From: Rotaria sp. Silwood1
Lineage: Eukaryota > Rotifera > Eurotatoria > Philodinida > Philodinidae
Assembly: GCA_905250075.1 (NCBI GenBank)
Contig: CAJNOP010000029.1
Location: forward strand, 1,561,701 to 1,625,700
Direction: 5' to 3'
Length of the DNA: 64,000 bases
A program made the translations under genes and the position numbers. A model generated the notes under the pieces. That model did no database searches and was not told the origin of the DNA. It worked only from the letters and a program-made list of their open reading frames with translations. Below are positions 1 to 12,266 of this stretch, piece by piece (positions within the stretch are counted from its first letter, which is position 1; every line of letters starts with the position of its first letter).

Positions 1-337
1 CAAACGTTATCGCTTTTGAACTCAACTGAAAAATTCAATCAGGGCATTGTATCGGTTTTGCAGAGCATACTGTCCGATCCAGTAAAGAATGACAGAGCAT
101 GTTGTTTTTTTTTTCAATGTATTTTCGACAACAGGGTAGGATATGAAAATATCACTTTGTGAAGAGCTTTATTAGTAATTGTTTATTTAACTCAATGTTC
201 TATAGAAAACAATGAATTGAAAAAACACTTGAATATCATTAAACTAATCTTTATTTTATTTCTGAATAAAACTTTAAAGTTGAATTTTTATATGAAATAC
301 AAAATATGTATAACCAATAATGTTTTTATCAGAACTG
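1..337. other. Gene-free stretch, 3' flank of receptor 1
   Basis: No coding exon seen. It contains the likely polyadenylation signal of the minus-strand receptor that follows: read on the minus strand, overlapping AATAAA hexamers lie at about 250-261, roughly 80 nt beyond the stop codon. The rest is AT-rich sequence with homopolymer runs. Confidence 0.5.
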
Positions 338-1261
338 TTAGTCTTTTCGTGGTCGAATGGTTTCAATCATAAGTTGTTGATTAGTTCTTATTGTTAACAT
401 TGGAAGGATTTGTTGATTTTTTTTAAATATATTTTTCATTTTTGGTGTAATAAACATAATCATAATGGATGTAATCATAAGTTCTATTGAGATTTGTACG
501 AATTGTATAGGATAAGCCCATGGTATCAAATAATTGGTAATTGTATACATAATAAATATAGTTAGAGTAGGTATATCAAGTACAAGTAATAACAGAAGAA
601 GAAGAATAATTCGTTTCAAAATAAGTTCATCTCGTTTATTAGCTTTTTGTTGTCTACGTTGAATGTGATTTGATTGACGAATATATCCAAATATAAAACT
701 ATATATTAGACAAATAATCAAGAAAGAAGCACCAAAGATAATAAATCTCATTAATAAAAATCCACGAATATTTTTAAACGAAACCCAACAGTTATATTCA
801 TATGGTAGATATTGAAAATCATTGAATAATAAATTAGGAAGAATAAAAACAAATGACAACAACCATTGAATAATGATTGCAATAATAGCTATACCAAATG
901 TTTGTAATATTTTCTTTGTATAAAAAATTATGCGAAAGAATCGAAAAATAGCTTGGAGAACAAATGAATAATAAAAGGCACAGAAACAAATATGAGAAAA
1001 ATAACCAAAAATTTCACACCAACGACTTGCAAATGAAACTGATGGATGAACATAACCATCTAAACTATGACCAGCTATATTGAACAACGTAAAGCAGAAT
1101 ATAATGATAGTTAAATAAGTATTACAAGTCAAAAGGAATGATACGTTCGATCTTGATGAATGAAGAAAAATAAAAATGAATACGAGAACTGTCACAGAAA
1201 TAATACAACTTAAGGTTAAAAATATTAAAAAAATACTGTTTAAAATTAATATTAAACTCAT
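338..1261 (-). CDS. Orphan rhodopsin-like 7TM receptor, single exon (receptor 1)
   Basis: An intronless 307-residue protein with an ATG at 1261-1259. Seven hydrophobic segments are visible. TM1 lies near residues 5-33, and after it comes a SNVSFLLTCNTYLT segment. The TM3 start has RWCE, whose Cys would pair with the Cys of YNCW in extracellular loop 2, and TM4 contains QWLLSF. At the end of TM3 the usual (D/E)RY is replaced by FRFFRI, and TM7 lacks NPxxY and ends FITPKMK. A basic loop (RRQQKANKRDELILKR) precedes TM6. The receptor at 21.7 kb is its closest relative here: both share DFQYLP(Y/F)EYNCW and (A)NKRD. Ligand unknown. I recognise the layout from expanded bdelloid receptor families, but that is recollection, not a search. 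Confidence 0.85.
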   Translation of the reverse strand: MSLILILNSIFLIFLTLSCIISVTVLVFIFIFLHSSRSNVSFLLTCNTYLTIIIFCFTLFNIAGHSLDGYVHPSVSFASRWCEIFGYFSHICFCAFYYSFVLQAIFRFFRIIFYTKKILQTFGIAIIAIIIQWLLSFVFILPNLLFNDFQYLPYEYNCWVSFKNIRGFLLMRFIIFGASFLIICLIYSFIFGYIRQSNHIQRRQQKANKRDELILKRIILLLLLLLVLDIPTLTIFIMYTITNYLIPWAYPIQFVQISIELMITSIMIMFITPKMKNIFKKNQQILPMLTIRTNQQLMIETIRPRKD

Positions 1262-1632
1262 TATATGAATAATTTATTTCATTTGTTCATGAATATACGT
1301 AATATAAACCATTAATGTTAAATGACTCGTAGATATTCGAAATGGTCTAAACAAAAATGAATGATCTGTATATAATAAGTGTTATTCTTATTGGATAGTA
1401 TCAAGATTGTGATATAAATTCTATATTAATCTATCTCCAACGATAGGGCCAAAACATTAACATCGTCTTGTTTTAGATAGACAGCGATATGTGCAGCTAT
1501 CACTACATGTGCTATACCATCCAGGATGCAAATCACTAGTAAACTGGCTCTTCTCTTGTTCTAGAAAGTGAAGACAACAGTGTAGCTACTTCAATGGCAT
1601 CGTATATTGTTGATAAAATTGCTAGACTCTGT

Positions 1633-1675
1633 TGAGTTCAGAATTTTTGGACCCAAACCGGATGATCTCTAAACG
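1633..1675. mobile_element. Decayed hAT-like terminal sequence
   Basis: The stretch reads TAGACTCTGTTGAGTTCAG followed by AATTTTTGGACCCAAACC. It lines up with the left end of the 19704-20188 element (TAGAGCCCGTCGGGTCCAG, then AATTTTTGGACCCGGACC). No partner end or target duplication was found, so it is probably a relic. Confidence 0.45.
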
Positions 1676-1890
1676 TGGAAACCCAAGCTACCATTACCTG
1701 CCCAAAACAAGGGGAACACTAGTGCTCTGAATTTTGCCACTATCTGTTTCCTACTATAATTAATAAGAGTTATGTACTCAACTAATAATTTGATGAAAAA
1801 ACAAATGAAGATCAAAAGCTATATCTTTCTTTTCTTTTATATAAAGGTTATTCGTTCGTTCATTTCAAGAAACATTGAAAATAAACAATA

Positions 1891-2597
1891 GCTAATGTCC
1901 GCGTCAGAATTAAAGAGGGATGGGTGTAAACCCAATAACTCGATAATGGTAACAGCTAGCGACCTGCGATTTTCACTAATTGAAAGAGGAGCAGTCCGGA
2001 TATCTTTTTTTCCAATAATACACAAGACGAAATCCCTTTAAAACTAATTCTTTTCGAAAAACATGCAAAAGGATGCATGAAAATGGCCTGCCAGTTAGAT
2101 GAAATTTTGATTTTGATCTTTTATTTAGATAGAAGGACTTGAGATCTATAGTTCAAGATACGATACAAATGGTTCTCTTGTTACATGATAACGTTGAGCA
2201 AATGGAATCATATATTTACATGCGAAAATAATAGGAAATTTTACTGATTTTTTGCTAGGTTTTCGCACTTTTAACATGATAGTTTGACATTTCGACGAAA
2301 ATGTAAGGAAAAGTAAGAAAGTGCATTGTGTCTTGACCTATACATGTCAAGTCCTTCTATCTAAATCAAAGGTGAAAATCGACATTTCATCTAACTGGCA
2401 GGCCATTTTCATGCATTCTTTTGCATGTTTTTGGAGAAGAATTAGTTTTAAAAGGATTTCATCTTGTGCATTATCGGAGAAAAAGTCGTTCGGACTGCTT
2501 CTCTATCAATTGTTGAAAATCGCAGGTCGCTAGCTGTTACCATTACCGAGTTATTAGGTTTACACCAATCCCTCTTTAATTCTGACGTGGACATTAC
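1891..2597. mobile_element. Foldback/MITE-like element with ~250-bp inverted arms
   Basis: The left arm (about 1891-2142) reappears reverse-complemented at about 2347-2597, separated by a spacer of about 204 bp. Matching stretches include TCAGAATTAAAGAGGGA and GGTAACAGCTAGCGACCTGCG on the left against CGCAGGTCGCTAGCTGTTACC on the right, and AGATAGAAGGACTTGA against TCAAGTCCTTCTATCT. Arms differ by scattered substitutions and small indels, so it is not a recent perfect palindrome. There is no transposase ORF. The ORFs reported across the arms are artefacts of the repeat. I could not fix a target-site duplication. Confidence 0.7.
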
Positions 2598-4689
2598 TAA
2601 TTATATTCTTACAAAAAACATTCGATGAAGCTCTTTTTTTTCTAGATGTCTTACATAAAATTGGCTCTTATAATCAATTTTTTTAATCGCTGATTAAATT
2701 GTGGTCTCTGATCAGTTTTTGCTTAGATATCTGTCACAACTGTAAGAGAGCAGGAAACAGGTCCAGACTTAGCTCTTTACACTTTAACCCTTGTTTAGGT
2801 CGTGTCTCACAAAATCAAAGATTAAAAACCCTATTGGACTTCTTCTGTTGCATACTAACAAATTGATAGCTGACTATTGTTTATTTTTCATTGTACGTTA
2901 CAATGAAATCTTACCGTAATATTATATTAGTGAATATCTCGATTCATTCATCAATGAAAAATATTCTTCGCAGTGATTTCTATGAATAGTTAACATGACT
3001 TTAACTTCATTATTTATTAGTATCGATACACTTAATTAAGTAGTAATTTGTTCTCTTTTATTTCTGCTTTAATTTGAACCACTTTGAAATAAGAATGAAA
3101 ACAAGATACCTTTGTTCATTTAATGTTTCATACAGTTAATTAAGGAAAACATCAAATGTCATTGAATGCAGTGTATGGATTTAGTACACTATGATAAAAA
3201 TAGGAAAAGGCGATGAACACGAAGTTCTATTGATTTGTTTTGTTTCTAAGTAATATTTGAGATATTGTACTTCTTATTTGATCAAGTAATCTCTAGATGA
3301 AAAAAAAAGACTTTCACCAGCATCAAAACAATCAAATCTAGCAGAAAAGAATCATGAAAACAAAGAAAGTAACGGAAACTATAAAAATAAAATGCAAAAA
3401 AAGAATTCAGATGGAAAAAAATTACAAAGCGGATGAATGTTTCATTAAATCCGATTTTACTTATCTTATTGTATTTATTTTCTTTTTACTGATATATGGT
3501 ACTCTAACAAAAAGGGCATACAGTAGAAGTCATCAAAAACAAAATACAATGGTTGAGTTTTGAAAAACAAACCAGATTAGTAGAATAAAATACTTTTTTT
3601 GGATTGCTTTCTAATTCATCATAGAATAGACAGACCAAAAATATTATTAGCACAAAAGACTAAGCAAAAATGAATAGAAAACAATTGTGAAAGGGTATTT
3701 ATAATACAGTACTGAGAATAGAGCTGTATAAATGAAAGTAATTCGTTTTTAATAAATATAATAGATTCATTATGACACCTTGTTTCTTATCATAGAGATA
3801 ATAGTGAAACCAAGATGAAACTAGCATTCTTCGGTAGTGGTATCTTATCTTTTATTATTAACATATGACGGCAGTCTCACATCTGATAAATCGCTTGTGA
3901 TTCAAGATTACGTGCATTGCGCAAAGCCAAGTGAACTATGAGTATCCTGGAAATAATGCAGATTTCTTAGCTTAATGCTGCTGAAATATTGCATTTTTAC
4001 GGTAGTTTTTAAAATGATGCCGTAGTTTTCATTCTGGAAAAATGATCTTGAGATTTCAATTTCAAACTTTGCATAGAGAGAATCCTTAACGAGAATAGTT
4101 TCACATCTTATCATTATTCCTATCTTAAAATTTAGCTATGTTGAAAGTCTGTTTCACAAAAAACTATTCTCATCAAGTTCCTTCTCAGTATAAAGTTTCA
4201 AGTGAAAATTCCAAAATAAGTTCTTTTGGTAGTTCTGAGAAGGACTACAATATTCATTTCAAAGTGTCCACATGACAGTAAACTAAGGTTGTATAAAAAA
4301 TAGTTAGTCATTAGAATTAAAATTTACGTATGATAATTCCAATAATTTAATAGCATTAAGAACCTATAGAAATAACGTAAAGTTTCTTTCTTGTGTCTAA
4401 AATATATACATTGTTGCTAATTGTTGTAATTCTGAAGATTAAAGTTTAGATGAATTTTTTATAAAATAAATATTTAAGTATACGTCAACGATAAAATAAA
4501 GTCTGAAGCACTAACTAGAACATGTGATATTGAGGACTGACTCAACGGATCATACTCTAGCAATCACACCTAATCATGACTTGATTATTACAAGAACTTC
4601 GTCAAAATTATTTGAGGAATGTATAACGTGTTACTAACGGAATTCGAAACGACTACCAGGTTCAGGATGAAAAAATTGTTATGAAATTA

Positions 4690-4740
4690 GGAGTACGAGT
4701 CAAGCCTACATCCAACATTTTTGGACACGACAGACTCTAA
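4690..4740. mobile_element. Decayed hAT-like terminal sequence (reverse orientation)
   Basis: Read on the minus strand this gives TAGAGTCTGTCGTGTCC and then AAAAATGTTGGA, resembling the terminus of the 19704-20188 element (TAGAGCCCGTCGGGTCC...TTTTTGGAC). The match is partial and no second end was located. Confidence 0.35.
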
Positions 4741-6177
4741 CAGCAACACAGTTGCAAATTAACAATTGGAAATATATTTAGCTTGGTTAGATATGTAGAG
4801 AGAAAATAAAATAATATCACCTAGTTGATATAAATATACATAAAATTAGCAGATATATGGTATCTTTAGTATAAAGGCAACACTGACCAAAAAAAACATA
4901 ATTTTTTACAAGACGATAGATAAAGTAAAATTTTTGTTTGTTTCTATCTTTCTGCATTGTAAGACAACGCGTCTAAAACAAATGAAATAATCATAACATC
5001 GACGAAAGCTATGAACAAAAAAAAGAAAAATCTATACTGAAAATTTGCTTTTATATATATCTAATTACATCTATGAAACAAGAAATCTGTGAAGTTTATT
5101 TTATAAAAGCAAAACAGGAACTGACTATGTAGTGAAGACGATCCATGAAAACTGAAGGTACGAGAAAAAAAATGTTCAATTGAAATATGTAAATGACAAC
5201 CTGTGTATATATTGATAGACCTTCAATGAGTGGTAATTCTTATGAATGTACTGAGTTCAAGGTACTAAGGCACTGGAACAATGTTCATAATACACGGGTG
5301 GTACCTAGATAAGTTCTTAAATACTTGTTCAGTTCCTAGGCCATTATATGAAAGTTTTTCAAAAAGTTAGTCGATTTTAAAACCTAAACATGTTTAATAC
5401 GTACAGAAAATAGAATACTCGAAATTCAATATATTTATTACAGTTGGCATCTAAATTAGAATATTTTTCGTATAATGTCGATGAAAAATATTTTAAAAAC
5501 TAATGTCTACATTTGCAATATAAATAAGGCTTCACTATTTATTCTAATCTTACATAATTCGAAACAACAATCTAACATCTCAATACGGCAAGAAGAGAGA
5601 CTGAAATTCCTAGACACACACACAATAGATAATGCCAATCATGCTATATTACTATTGAATAATTAAACAAAACCTTTGTCTTACTCCAAAGTATTTTGAT
5701 TTGGTCTTAATAAACGATTCTATTTTTAAATGTAATTTAATCCAATGAATAGTTAGTCCTACTGCTTTCTAAAAACATCAATTACTCAATTATGGTCTGA
5801 TGCTAGACAGAATTGTTTTTGTCTTCACAAAATATATACTGATTTATTGGTCAAGCATGAAAGGAGAAAATACGAGAAGAAAAATAATAGATAATATATA
5901 ATAATGTTACGACACGGACAGAATGCAACAGACCAACGCAAAACATAATACGATTTTATCTGACTGAATATATTTGAATAGAATACAAACTTTAACATGA
6001 TAATTTTCAAAACGATTTTTTTTTTTATTGATAAAATCAAGCAAAAAAAACAAACATTTGTATTATTTATTAATTTGATTAAGTTTTACATACATCTGTG
6101 CTTTGAATATGGATTCTTGACATTTGAAAAAACATACAAATGAGTGACTATTTTTAAATAGAAGCATATTGTTCAAC

Positions 6178-7113
6178 TTAAAATTTTTCCTTAGGATCAT
6201 GATGATCAGATACTTGTGTATTGTGATATTGAACTCTTATTTCAACGTTTGGATGTACTTGGGTTGATCTCCATTTCAATTTTTCTCGAATTTGTGAAGT
6301 CGTTGAAGCAAGAACAAGCGACATAACTAATTGAGAAATGGATGAAATAAATGCTAGAAAAGTATAGTTCCATGCTGATGTATAACCAGTTATGATGTAG
6401 AGTATCCAAACTACAAATGACGGTATAGATAATATTTCTAGAAAGACGAATAAAATAATAATTCTTTTGAAAACAATCATATCTCGTTTATTTATATTTT
6501 GTCGAATTTGTATTGTGTTTGTTGTTCGACGAATATATCGTATAATATGTAAATAAATTAAAAATATTGTATTTATAGGTAAGATATATGTTACCATTAC
6601 CATGATTGCTATACCACTAGAGTTATTCATGGAAATTCCGCACTGATATTCACTTGGTATATATTCGAACTTATTTAGGCATATATACAAAAGATTAATA
6701 AGAAAAACAAAGAGCCATTGAATAATAATGGCTATAGAAAATACTCGAATTGATCGAAGTGCTGTTCTTTGAAAGAAAACAATTCGAAATAGTCGAAAAA
6801 CAGCTTGAAGAAGTAATGAATATGATATCGCAGATTGACCAACAATTATTAAATAAGCTCGAATTTCACATGAAGAAATTCTAAATGATGTCCAAGAATT
6901 CAGATTACCCAAAAACGAAGTTAAAGATGTTTCAAATAAAGTAGTAGATGATAAAATCAATGCCAAATAACTATTACTTATTATAATCAATAATACATTG
7001 GATGTCAATGGACGAATATTAATACAAATGAGTACTAAGAATACTATATGAAAAATAGTACCAAAAAATAAAAATACCAAATTCAAACCATAAATAATGA
7101 TGGAAAAATTCAT
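6178..7113 (-). CDS. Orphan rhodopsin-like 7TM receptor, single exon (receptor 2)
   Basis: An intronless 311-residue protein with an ATG at 7113-7111. It has the same architecture as receptor 1: seven hydrophobic spans, a Cys before TM3 (SSCEIRAYL), FRLFRIVFF at the TM3/loop 2 boundary where DRY is expected, QWLFVF in TM4, a loop 2 Cys in EYQCGIS, and a basic NINKRDMIVFKR before TM6. TM7 has no NPxxY. Asn-rich C-terminal tail with HNTQVSDHHD. It is more diverged than the 338 and 21681 copies are from each other. A minus-strand AATAAA about 105 nt past the stop probably ends the transcript. It is likely a chemosensory or peptide receptor, but nothing here shows its ligand or G protein. Confidence 0.85.
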   Translation of the reverse strand: MNFSIIIYGLNLVFLFFGTIFHIVFLVLICINIRPLTSNVLLIIISNSYLALILSSTTLFETSLTSFLGNLNSWTSFRISSCEIRAYLIIVGQSAISYSLLLQAVFRLFRIVFFQRTALRSIRVFSIAIIIQWLFVFLINLLYICLNKFEYIPSEYQCGISMNNSSGIAIMVMVTYILPINTIFLIYLHIIRYIRRTTNTIQIRQNINKRDMIVFKRIIILFVFLEILSIPSFVVWILYIITGYTSAWNYTFLAFISSISQLVMSLVLASTTSQIREKLKWRSTQVHPNVEIRVQYHNTQVSDHHDPKEKF

Positions 7114-7670
7114 CGTCTATATACTTGAGTAATATAAAAGATAATTGTAAAAATTTATGAATTGAATTATGAACCACAATAGTACATTCAATCTTTATAC
7201 ACTTGAATTTAAACTATGTCGTTAGAGTGAGCAAAGATTTTTTTCTATCTATAACTTTATAGACAGATCAAAATCAAATTCAATTATAATGTCAAGTTTC
7301 ACAAATTAGTTTTTTTAATCCTGTAACACCAATTAATAAGCTCAGAACTAACACTGAAATCTCTCTCTATATATAAAAACCAATTTACATCAGCTTCTTT
7401 ATAATTGTACGGTATTATTTATAAAGGATAGCCAACTAAAAACGATAAGAATGAGAAAATGACATACTTCAGTATTCCATAGAGCCAATGTACTCCGTAG
7501 TCACCCAGAATACAGGAAATACGAAGAGAACCGAGATATTCTTGTATTCCCAAGATTCTCACTGTACTTTCGGAGCCTAGAGAGTATAATGGGAGTAGAT
7601 CGTTTTCCCCTTGAATATTTGACAAGTAAAATTCCTCATTAGAAAAATGATACATAGTTTATATGGTGAC

Positions 7671-8339
7671 CCGACACTTGAGCCTTTATTGATTAATTAC
7701 GAAAGAAATTACATCAATATTCAATAACTTTGTTGAACTCAGAAGTAGTGCACAGTAGAGATGGACACAACACAAATTTTTCTTTCCCACTTGCTATCTG
7801 ACCCTGTCCTGGTGAGCAGTAGGATGGGTATAGATTATAGTTTTGTTCTGTTCTGTGTCCATCTGAAGTACGCACAAAATGGCACCATATTCCTACAGTA
7901 TTAATAACTCGTTAGTATATTTCTCCATAGCTGAACGAATCATCTTAATAAAAATCAAGGGTATCAGGGTTTGTGCGTTGCTGTATGTGAACAGAACATC
8001 CACATCCCATTGCGATCATAATCACACTCCCTATAGATAAGCAAAGCCATCAAGTAGAGGTTGGTACTTGGTTTTCACGGATATCACAATTTACACAGTT
8101 TTAAAAAATCGTAAAGGTAGAACAGTAATGGAAACTGGATAACAAAAATAAAAATAATTTGAAAACCTTACTTGCTTTCGTACAAATGACTGATTTGGCT
8201 ATGGAGGAGTATAATAGAGACTCATTGACCTCATAGGAAAATGTTGCATGGCTTCTGTCTGCTAAACTTGTATTGAACAAAGTTATTGAATAGTGATTTA
8301 ATTTCTTTCGTAATTAATCAATAAAGGCTCAAGTGTCGG
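7671..8339. mobile_element. 669-bp non-autonomous TIR element with 65-bp terminal inverted repeats
   Basis: The left end (7671-7735) begins CCGACACTTGAGCC and continues through GATTAATTACGAAAGAAATT. Its reverse complement ends the element at 8275-8339, with only about three mismatches over 65 bp. There is no transposase ORF. Nested inside is a smaller inverted pair, AGATGGACACAACACA near 7761 and TCTGTGTCCATCT near 7853-7865, so one element may have inserted in another. No clear target duplication surrounds the outer ends, leaving the superfamily open. Confidence 0.75.
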
Positions 8340-11300
8340 AAGCTCAACTGTCGGTGTATGAGTTTATATGAATATTATGTGTTATTTGTCATAAAATAGG
8401 CGCATTACATTCCATACAACATGCTCATAAAAAAGTTTTCGTTACCAGAATTTAGCTCGTGTCCTCCACTTTGCATTTATATAGATTCAATGTTTTTTTA
8501 GAACAATTCTGGAAAAAGAATAACTTAGTTTAACAGATAGTTCAAAAAAATTTATTCAGTATTGTCTATATCATCATCAGACTAATTATATCATTTATGC
8601 ATATGACTCTGTGAAATTGAACTTATCATTCGTTTAAACATGTCACAATTGGTTGGTTAAAATGAGATATTCTGGAACAGGAAAAACAGTCAAGAAAAGC
8701 AATTTTTATTTGGATCTACTTTATGGATAGCTTCAAAAAAAAGAGATATAGAATCCATATGCAATTAATATGTGATAAGATACGCTTGTAACGAACGTTT
8801 ATTTACCGAGCCGACTTTGGTTTTGCTAATAAAAAAGTGGTATTTAGAAGACCTTTTTTCCTTTATATCAAGTGACTATCTAACTGTAACAAATTATGTG
8901 ATGTGTTTATTAGATTATTGATATTAAAATGTTTATGAATATTTATCAAAGATAGTGTCTGCTTTATGACTGAATCGGAAGTTGAACATTATGCTGAGTA
9001 TTTGTTTAAGAAATTGAAGCACTTTCCAATTACACTTTGAGTTGCTGTCAGCTCCTTATCCAAAATGTCCTAGTTGATTAAAATAAATCTTTCAATAAGT
9101 TTATACAAATTTCAATTGTTCTATACAAATTAAATCCTTTAGATAAGTAATTATCACAAAATACATAAGAAAGCCAGTAAGTTTTTATTATCATCTTCGT
9201 ATTTATTTCTTGTGGTATGTCGCTCTAATTTTATATTTTTGTATCATTTTCGCATTCTTTGTTTTGATTTAATTATGTATTAACATTTGATAAGTTATTG
9301 ATGCATGGTTAAACAGATTATTGCATGTTCTTTGACTGTACAAGTTATGTTTATTACATTTATTTTATCAAAAGAAAATTTTTTTTGATTTGTTGATATT
9401 AATCATCTAGCCATGAGTGTGTCTTATGTCTAAATACTTCATTTCTATTCAATATCCATGAATTATGTTTTCCTATTTATTCTAAAATAAAAGCAAGAAT
9501 CATGATAAATGAGAACATTTGCGTAGGTATTTTGTTTTTTTGATGGAACAACATCTCTTGACGTATGAAATTAAAACATTAGAGAATTTTTTTTTATAAT
9601 TAAATTCAAAAATTATCAGCGCTCATCCTAGATACTTTTAGTACGATTTATAAGGTAAAAGAGAAGTATTATATAAAAAAGTCATTAAAATAAATTTTGA
9701 AATAATCCTATTTTCGAAATATTGCATACTTTACTGCTGATTTTTTCTTTTCTTTAGAAAAATTTCATGACCAGTAGAAAAACATTATGTTAAAGTCGAT
9801 TATTAACATCAGAGATAGAAAGATGAATTTAAAAATGATTCAATATTCTAATCTAGTATGTAATTGCATGTTTTTCTGTTGCTTGATTGACTTCTTTCAA
9901 ATATGCAGAGCATGCATCAAAGATATTCGAGAAAATTTGATTAAACTTCGAAGAAATCAAAACACAAATTTTTTTATTTTTCAACTTTCTATTTCGTCGT
10001 TTTTACACTATTTGGCTCATTTAGAGTAACTTTAAAACCTACTTTTTGAAATTAGATTGTTTACGTAGAGCATAAAAATTTCGGCGCTGATCAATCATTC
10101 AACTGAGACGAATTAAGAAGGAAAAAAGTGAGGAAAAATTTTAAATAATAATCCCACTGAAATTTGAACTTTGCCATAATATTCTTCGTAAAACTTTACA
10201 ATCTTTAATATCCATTTAACAATATTAGCAACAATATTTGTGAAACAAAGTTTTGAATTATAAGAAATGTACAAGCACGAAGAAATCTGTTTTTAACCAA
10301 CAACTGTTGTCATTCTACGTTTTTTTGTCATACTAATCACATAACAGTTTTAACTGTTTAAATCAAAAGTCATATATGTTTGTTCAGAATTAACTTCTAC
10401 ATTCGATGGAATGAGAACGAACGTTTCATTAAACAGATTTGGATCTGAAAAACATGGTTTTCAAACGAACTGATAGATGTTAGTTCTAAGTCTTTTTCTC
10501 GTGAAGGATAGACTAAAAAAAACCATTGAGAAAATCATAGGAGCATTGAGCTAAAAATTCTCTATCTATTGATGTGAACAAATTTTTTTTGGCATCTGAT
10601 TTGATTAGCGGAGAATTGCATAAAGTCATCCATATCTGCAAGCAAAATAAATGAGACCACAAGTGGACAATTGAGCAGCGCTAAATTATCTGAATTCTGT
10701 ATGAACAAGACAATTTCAGTGGAAAAACAAAAGTGCCAGTTTTATCTGGACAGCATGTTAGTATCTGATGGTTTGAAACTCTTGTAATGAATCATCTTCA
10801 TTAATATGTTAAAGCAATGATTTAAATGTGTCTTTCAAATTTTTGATGAAAAATACTTGCATAATTTTACGTATGATGCAAAAGTGACAATCTGGATTTC
10901 TCTTTAATAGAAAGGTGCTGAAAAAAGCATTCTTTTTCTTACTAAAAGATAGAATTTTTTTTTCTCTTTCGAATTGTTTATGATTTATTTTTATCACATG
11001 TCCGTAAAGGAAATGACAGAAAAGAAAAGAAAAGAATTCCATAAAAAAAAGACACATTATGTCGACCTCTTTATTTTCTCTTCAACAGATACGTTGTGAA
11101 AAGAAGAAGGTTTTTATTTATCACATCTATATATACAAAGAATGATGTCTGTCTGTTCGCAATGCATTTCCATACCGTACGAGCAAATGCAACCGAACTT
11201 TCCAAGAATCTTCCTCTCATCCAGAAGAAGGTCGACATCTACTTTTTTTTTTCAAAAAAAGTTGATCCTTCGCCCGGAAAAGGCCTGCCTTTGTTGCTAG

Positions 11301-11377
11301 CCAATCAGTTTGCAGTATTCTGTACTATAGAAGTACTACTGAGCACCACTTCGTGACCACACAGAAAACATGGAACC

Positions 11378-11790
11378 AGAGGTTTTCAAGGGTAGTGAGT
11401 TCGAATCTGAAGTCCATTTGTCTCAAAATCTGATTGGTTGTCCGGAAACCAATAGGAACACAGCTCCTAAGAAAACAGACGAAAGCACTGAATATTTTCA
11501 GGAAAACGCTAACGCAGGGGTTTTTGGACGTGATAAGTTCGAATCTGGGTTCATTCGCCTAGAAATCTGATTGGTTGGCCCACACCGAACAGGAATTCAA
11601 CTGCTAAGAAGGCAGCTAATCAAACCTGCGTTTTCGGGAAAAAAGTCAGGTAGGGGTTTTCACAAGCGATAATTTCAAATTAGGGGTCTATTCACCTCGG
11701 AATCTTATTGGTTAGCTCGAAATCAAAAGGAATCGAGTTTGTAAGAAAACGAATATCACTGGATGATCGGAGGAAGGACATTAGGAATTG
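11378..11790. repeat. Diverged tandem repeat, about three ~135-bp units
   Basis: Units start near 11378, 11517 and 11653. Each carries, in order, GG(G/T)TTTT, then (A/G)GTTCGAATCT or a variant, then a C-rich segment, then AATCTGATTGGTTG or a variant, then GGAA(T/C)..., then a CTAAGAA-type segment. The third unit is the most diverged. The block is visibly richer in G+C than its surroundings. Two units contain GTTCGAATCT, which resembles a pol III B box, but no A box was found. It lies about 0.5 kb from the telomere-like tract, so a subtelomeric satellite is possible. Confidence 0.55.
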
Positions 11791-12266
11791 GAAGTCTATT
11801 GAGCTCGATATCCCACCGGAGCACCTGTGGCTCTACTGAGTGACCGATACCAGACACAAATCGAGTTTTAGAGAAATTGGTTTCCTGGGAGTCGTGTGAG
11901 ACGGGGATTTCGAATAAATAGTCTATGAGATGCAAAATTTGTTCATCATAGATATCGACTCCTTAGGTTGCTAAAGGGTCTGTTCCACAAAAATCTTTCT
12001 GTCTGTATTTCTTTGCAATCAATCGGCATTCAATCTGATTCCTGTAGTACAAAGTACGATATATCATCGTAATTCTCCCGCTCAATAGGTACCCAGTGAA
12101 AAAATGTTAGATTGTATCAGATTATGTGAGATTTTAACCAGATTTTTGTAAAACAAAATCCAAATTATAATCGATTGAAATCTTCTAAATCAACTATAAT
12201 TTGATTTTTAATCAAAAAAGTAATCTTCTAAATCCAGTAAAACTTTGATTAAAATCAGGTAATTCT

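Larger units (their letters stand above)
1262..6177. other. Intergenic region with inverted-repeat and transposon debris
   Basis: No supportable gene. It contains the inverted-repeat element at 1891-2597 and two decayed ends resembling the hAT-like element at 19.7 kb (about 1633-1675 and 4690-4740). ORFs here, such as 3354-3563 and 5475-5666, are short, Lys/Asn-rich or Ile-rich and show no family motifs. Near 6066-6071 (minus strand AATAAA) lies the likely polyadenylation signal of receptor 2. Confidence 0.5.

Noticed and set aside
2321-2533. 70-residue plus-strand ORF and the 62-residue minus ORF at 1837-2025
   Set aside because: Both lie largely within arms of the inverted repeat and mirror each other; no coding signature.
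11397-11546. GTTCGAATCT words resembling a tRNA or SINE B box
   Set aside because: No A box at suitable distance and no cloverleaf; they are part of the tandem repeat.
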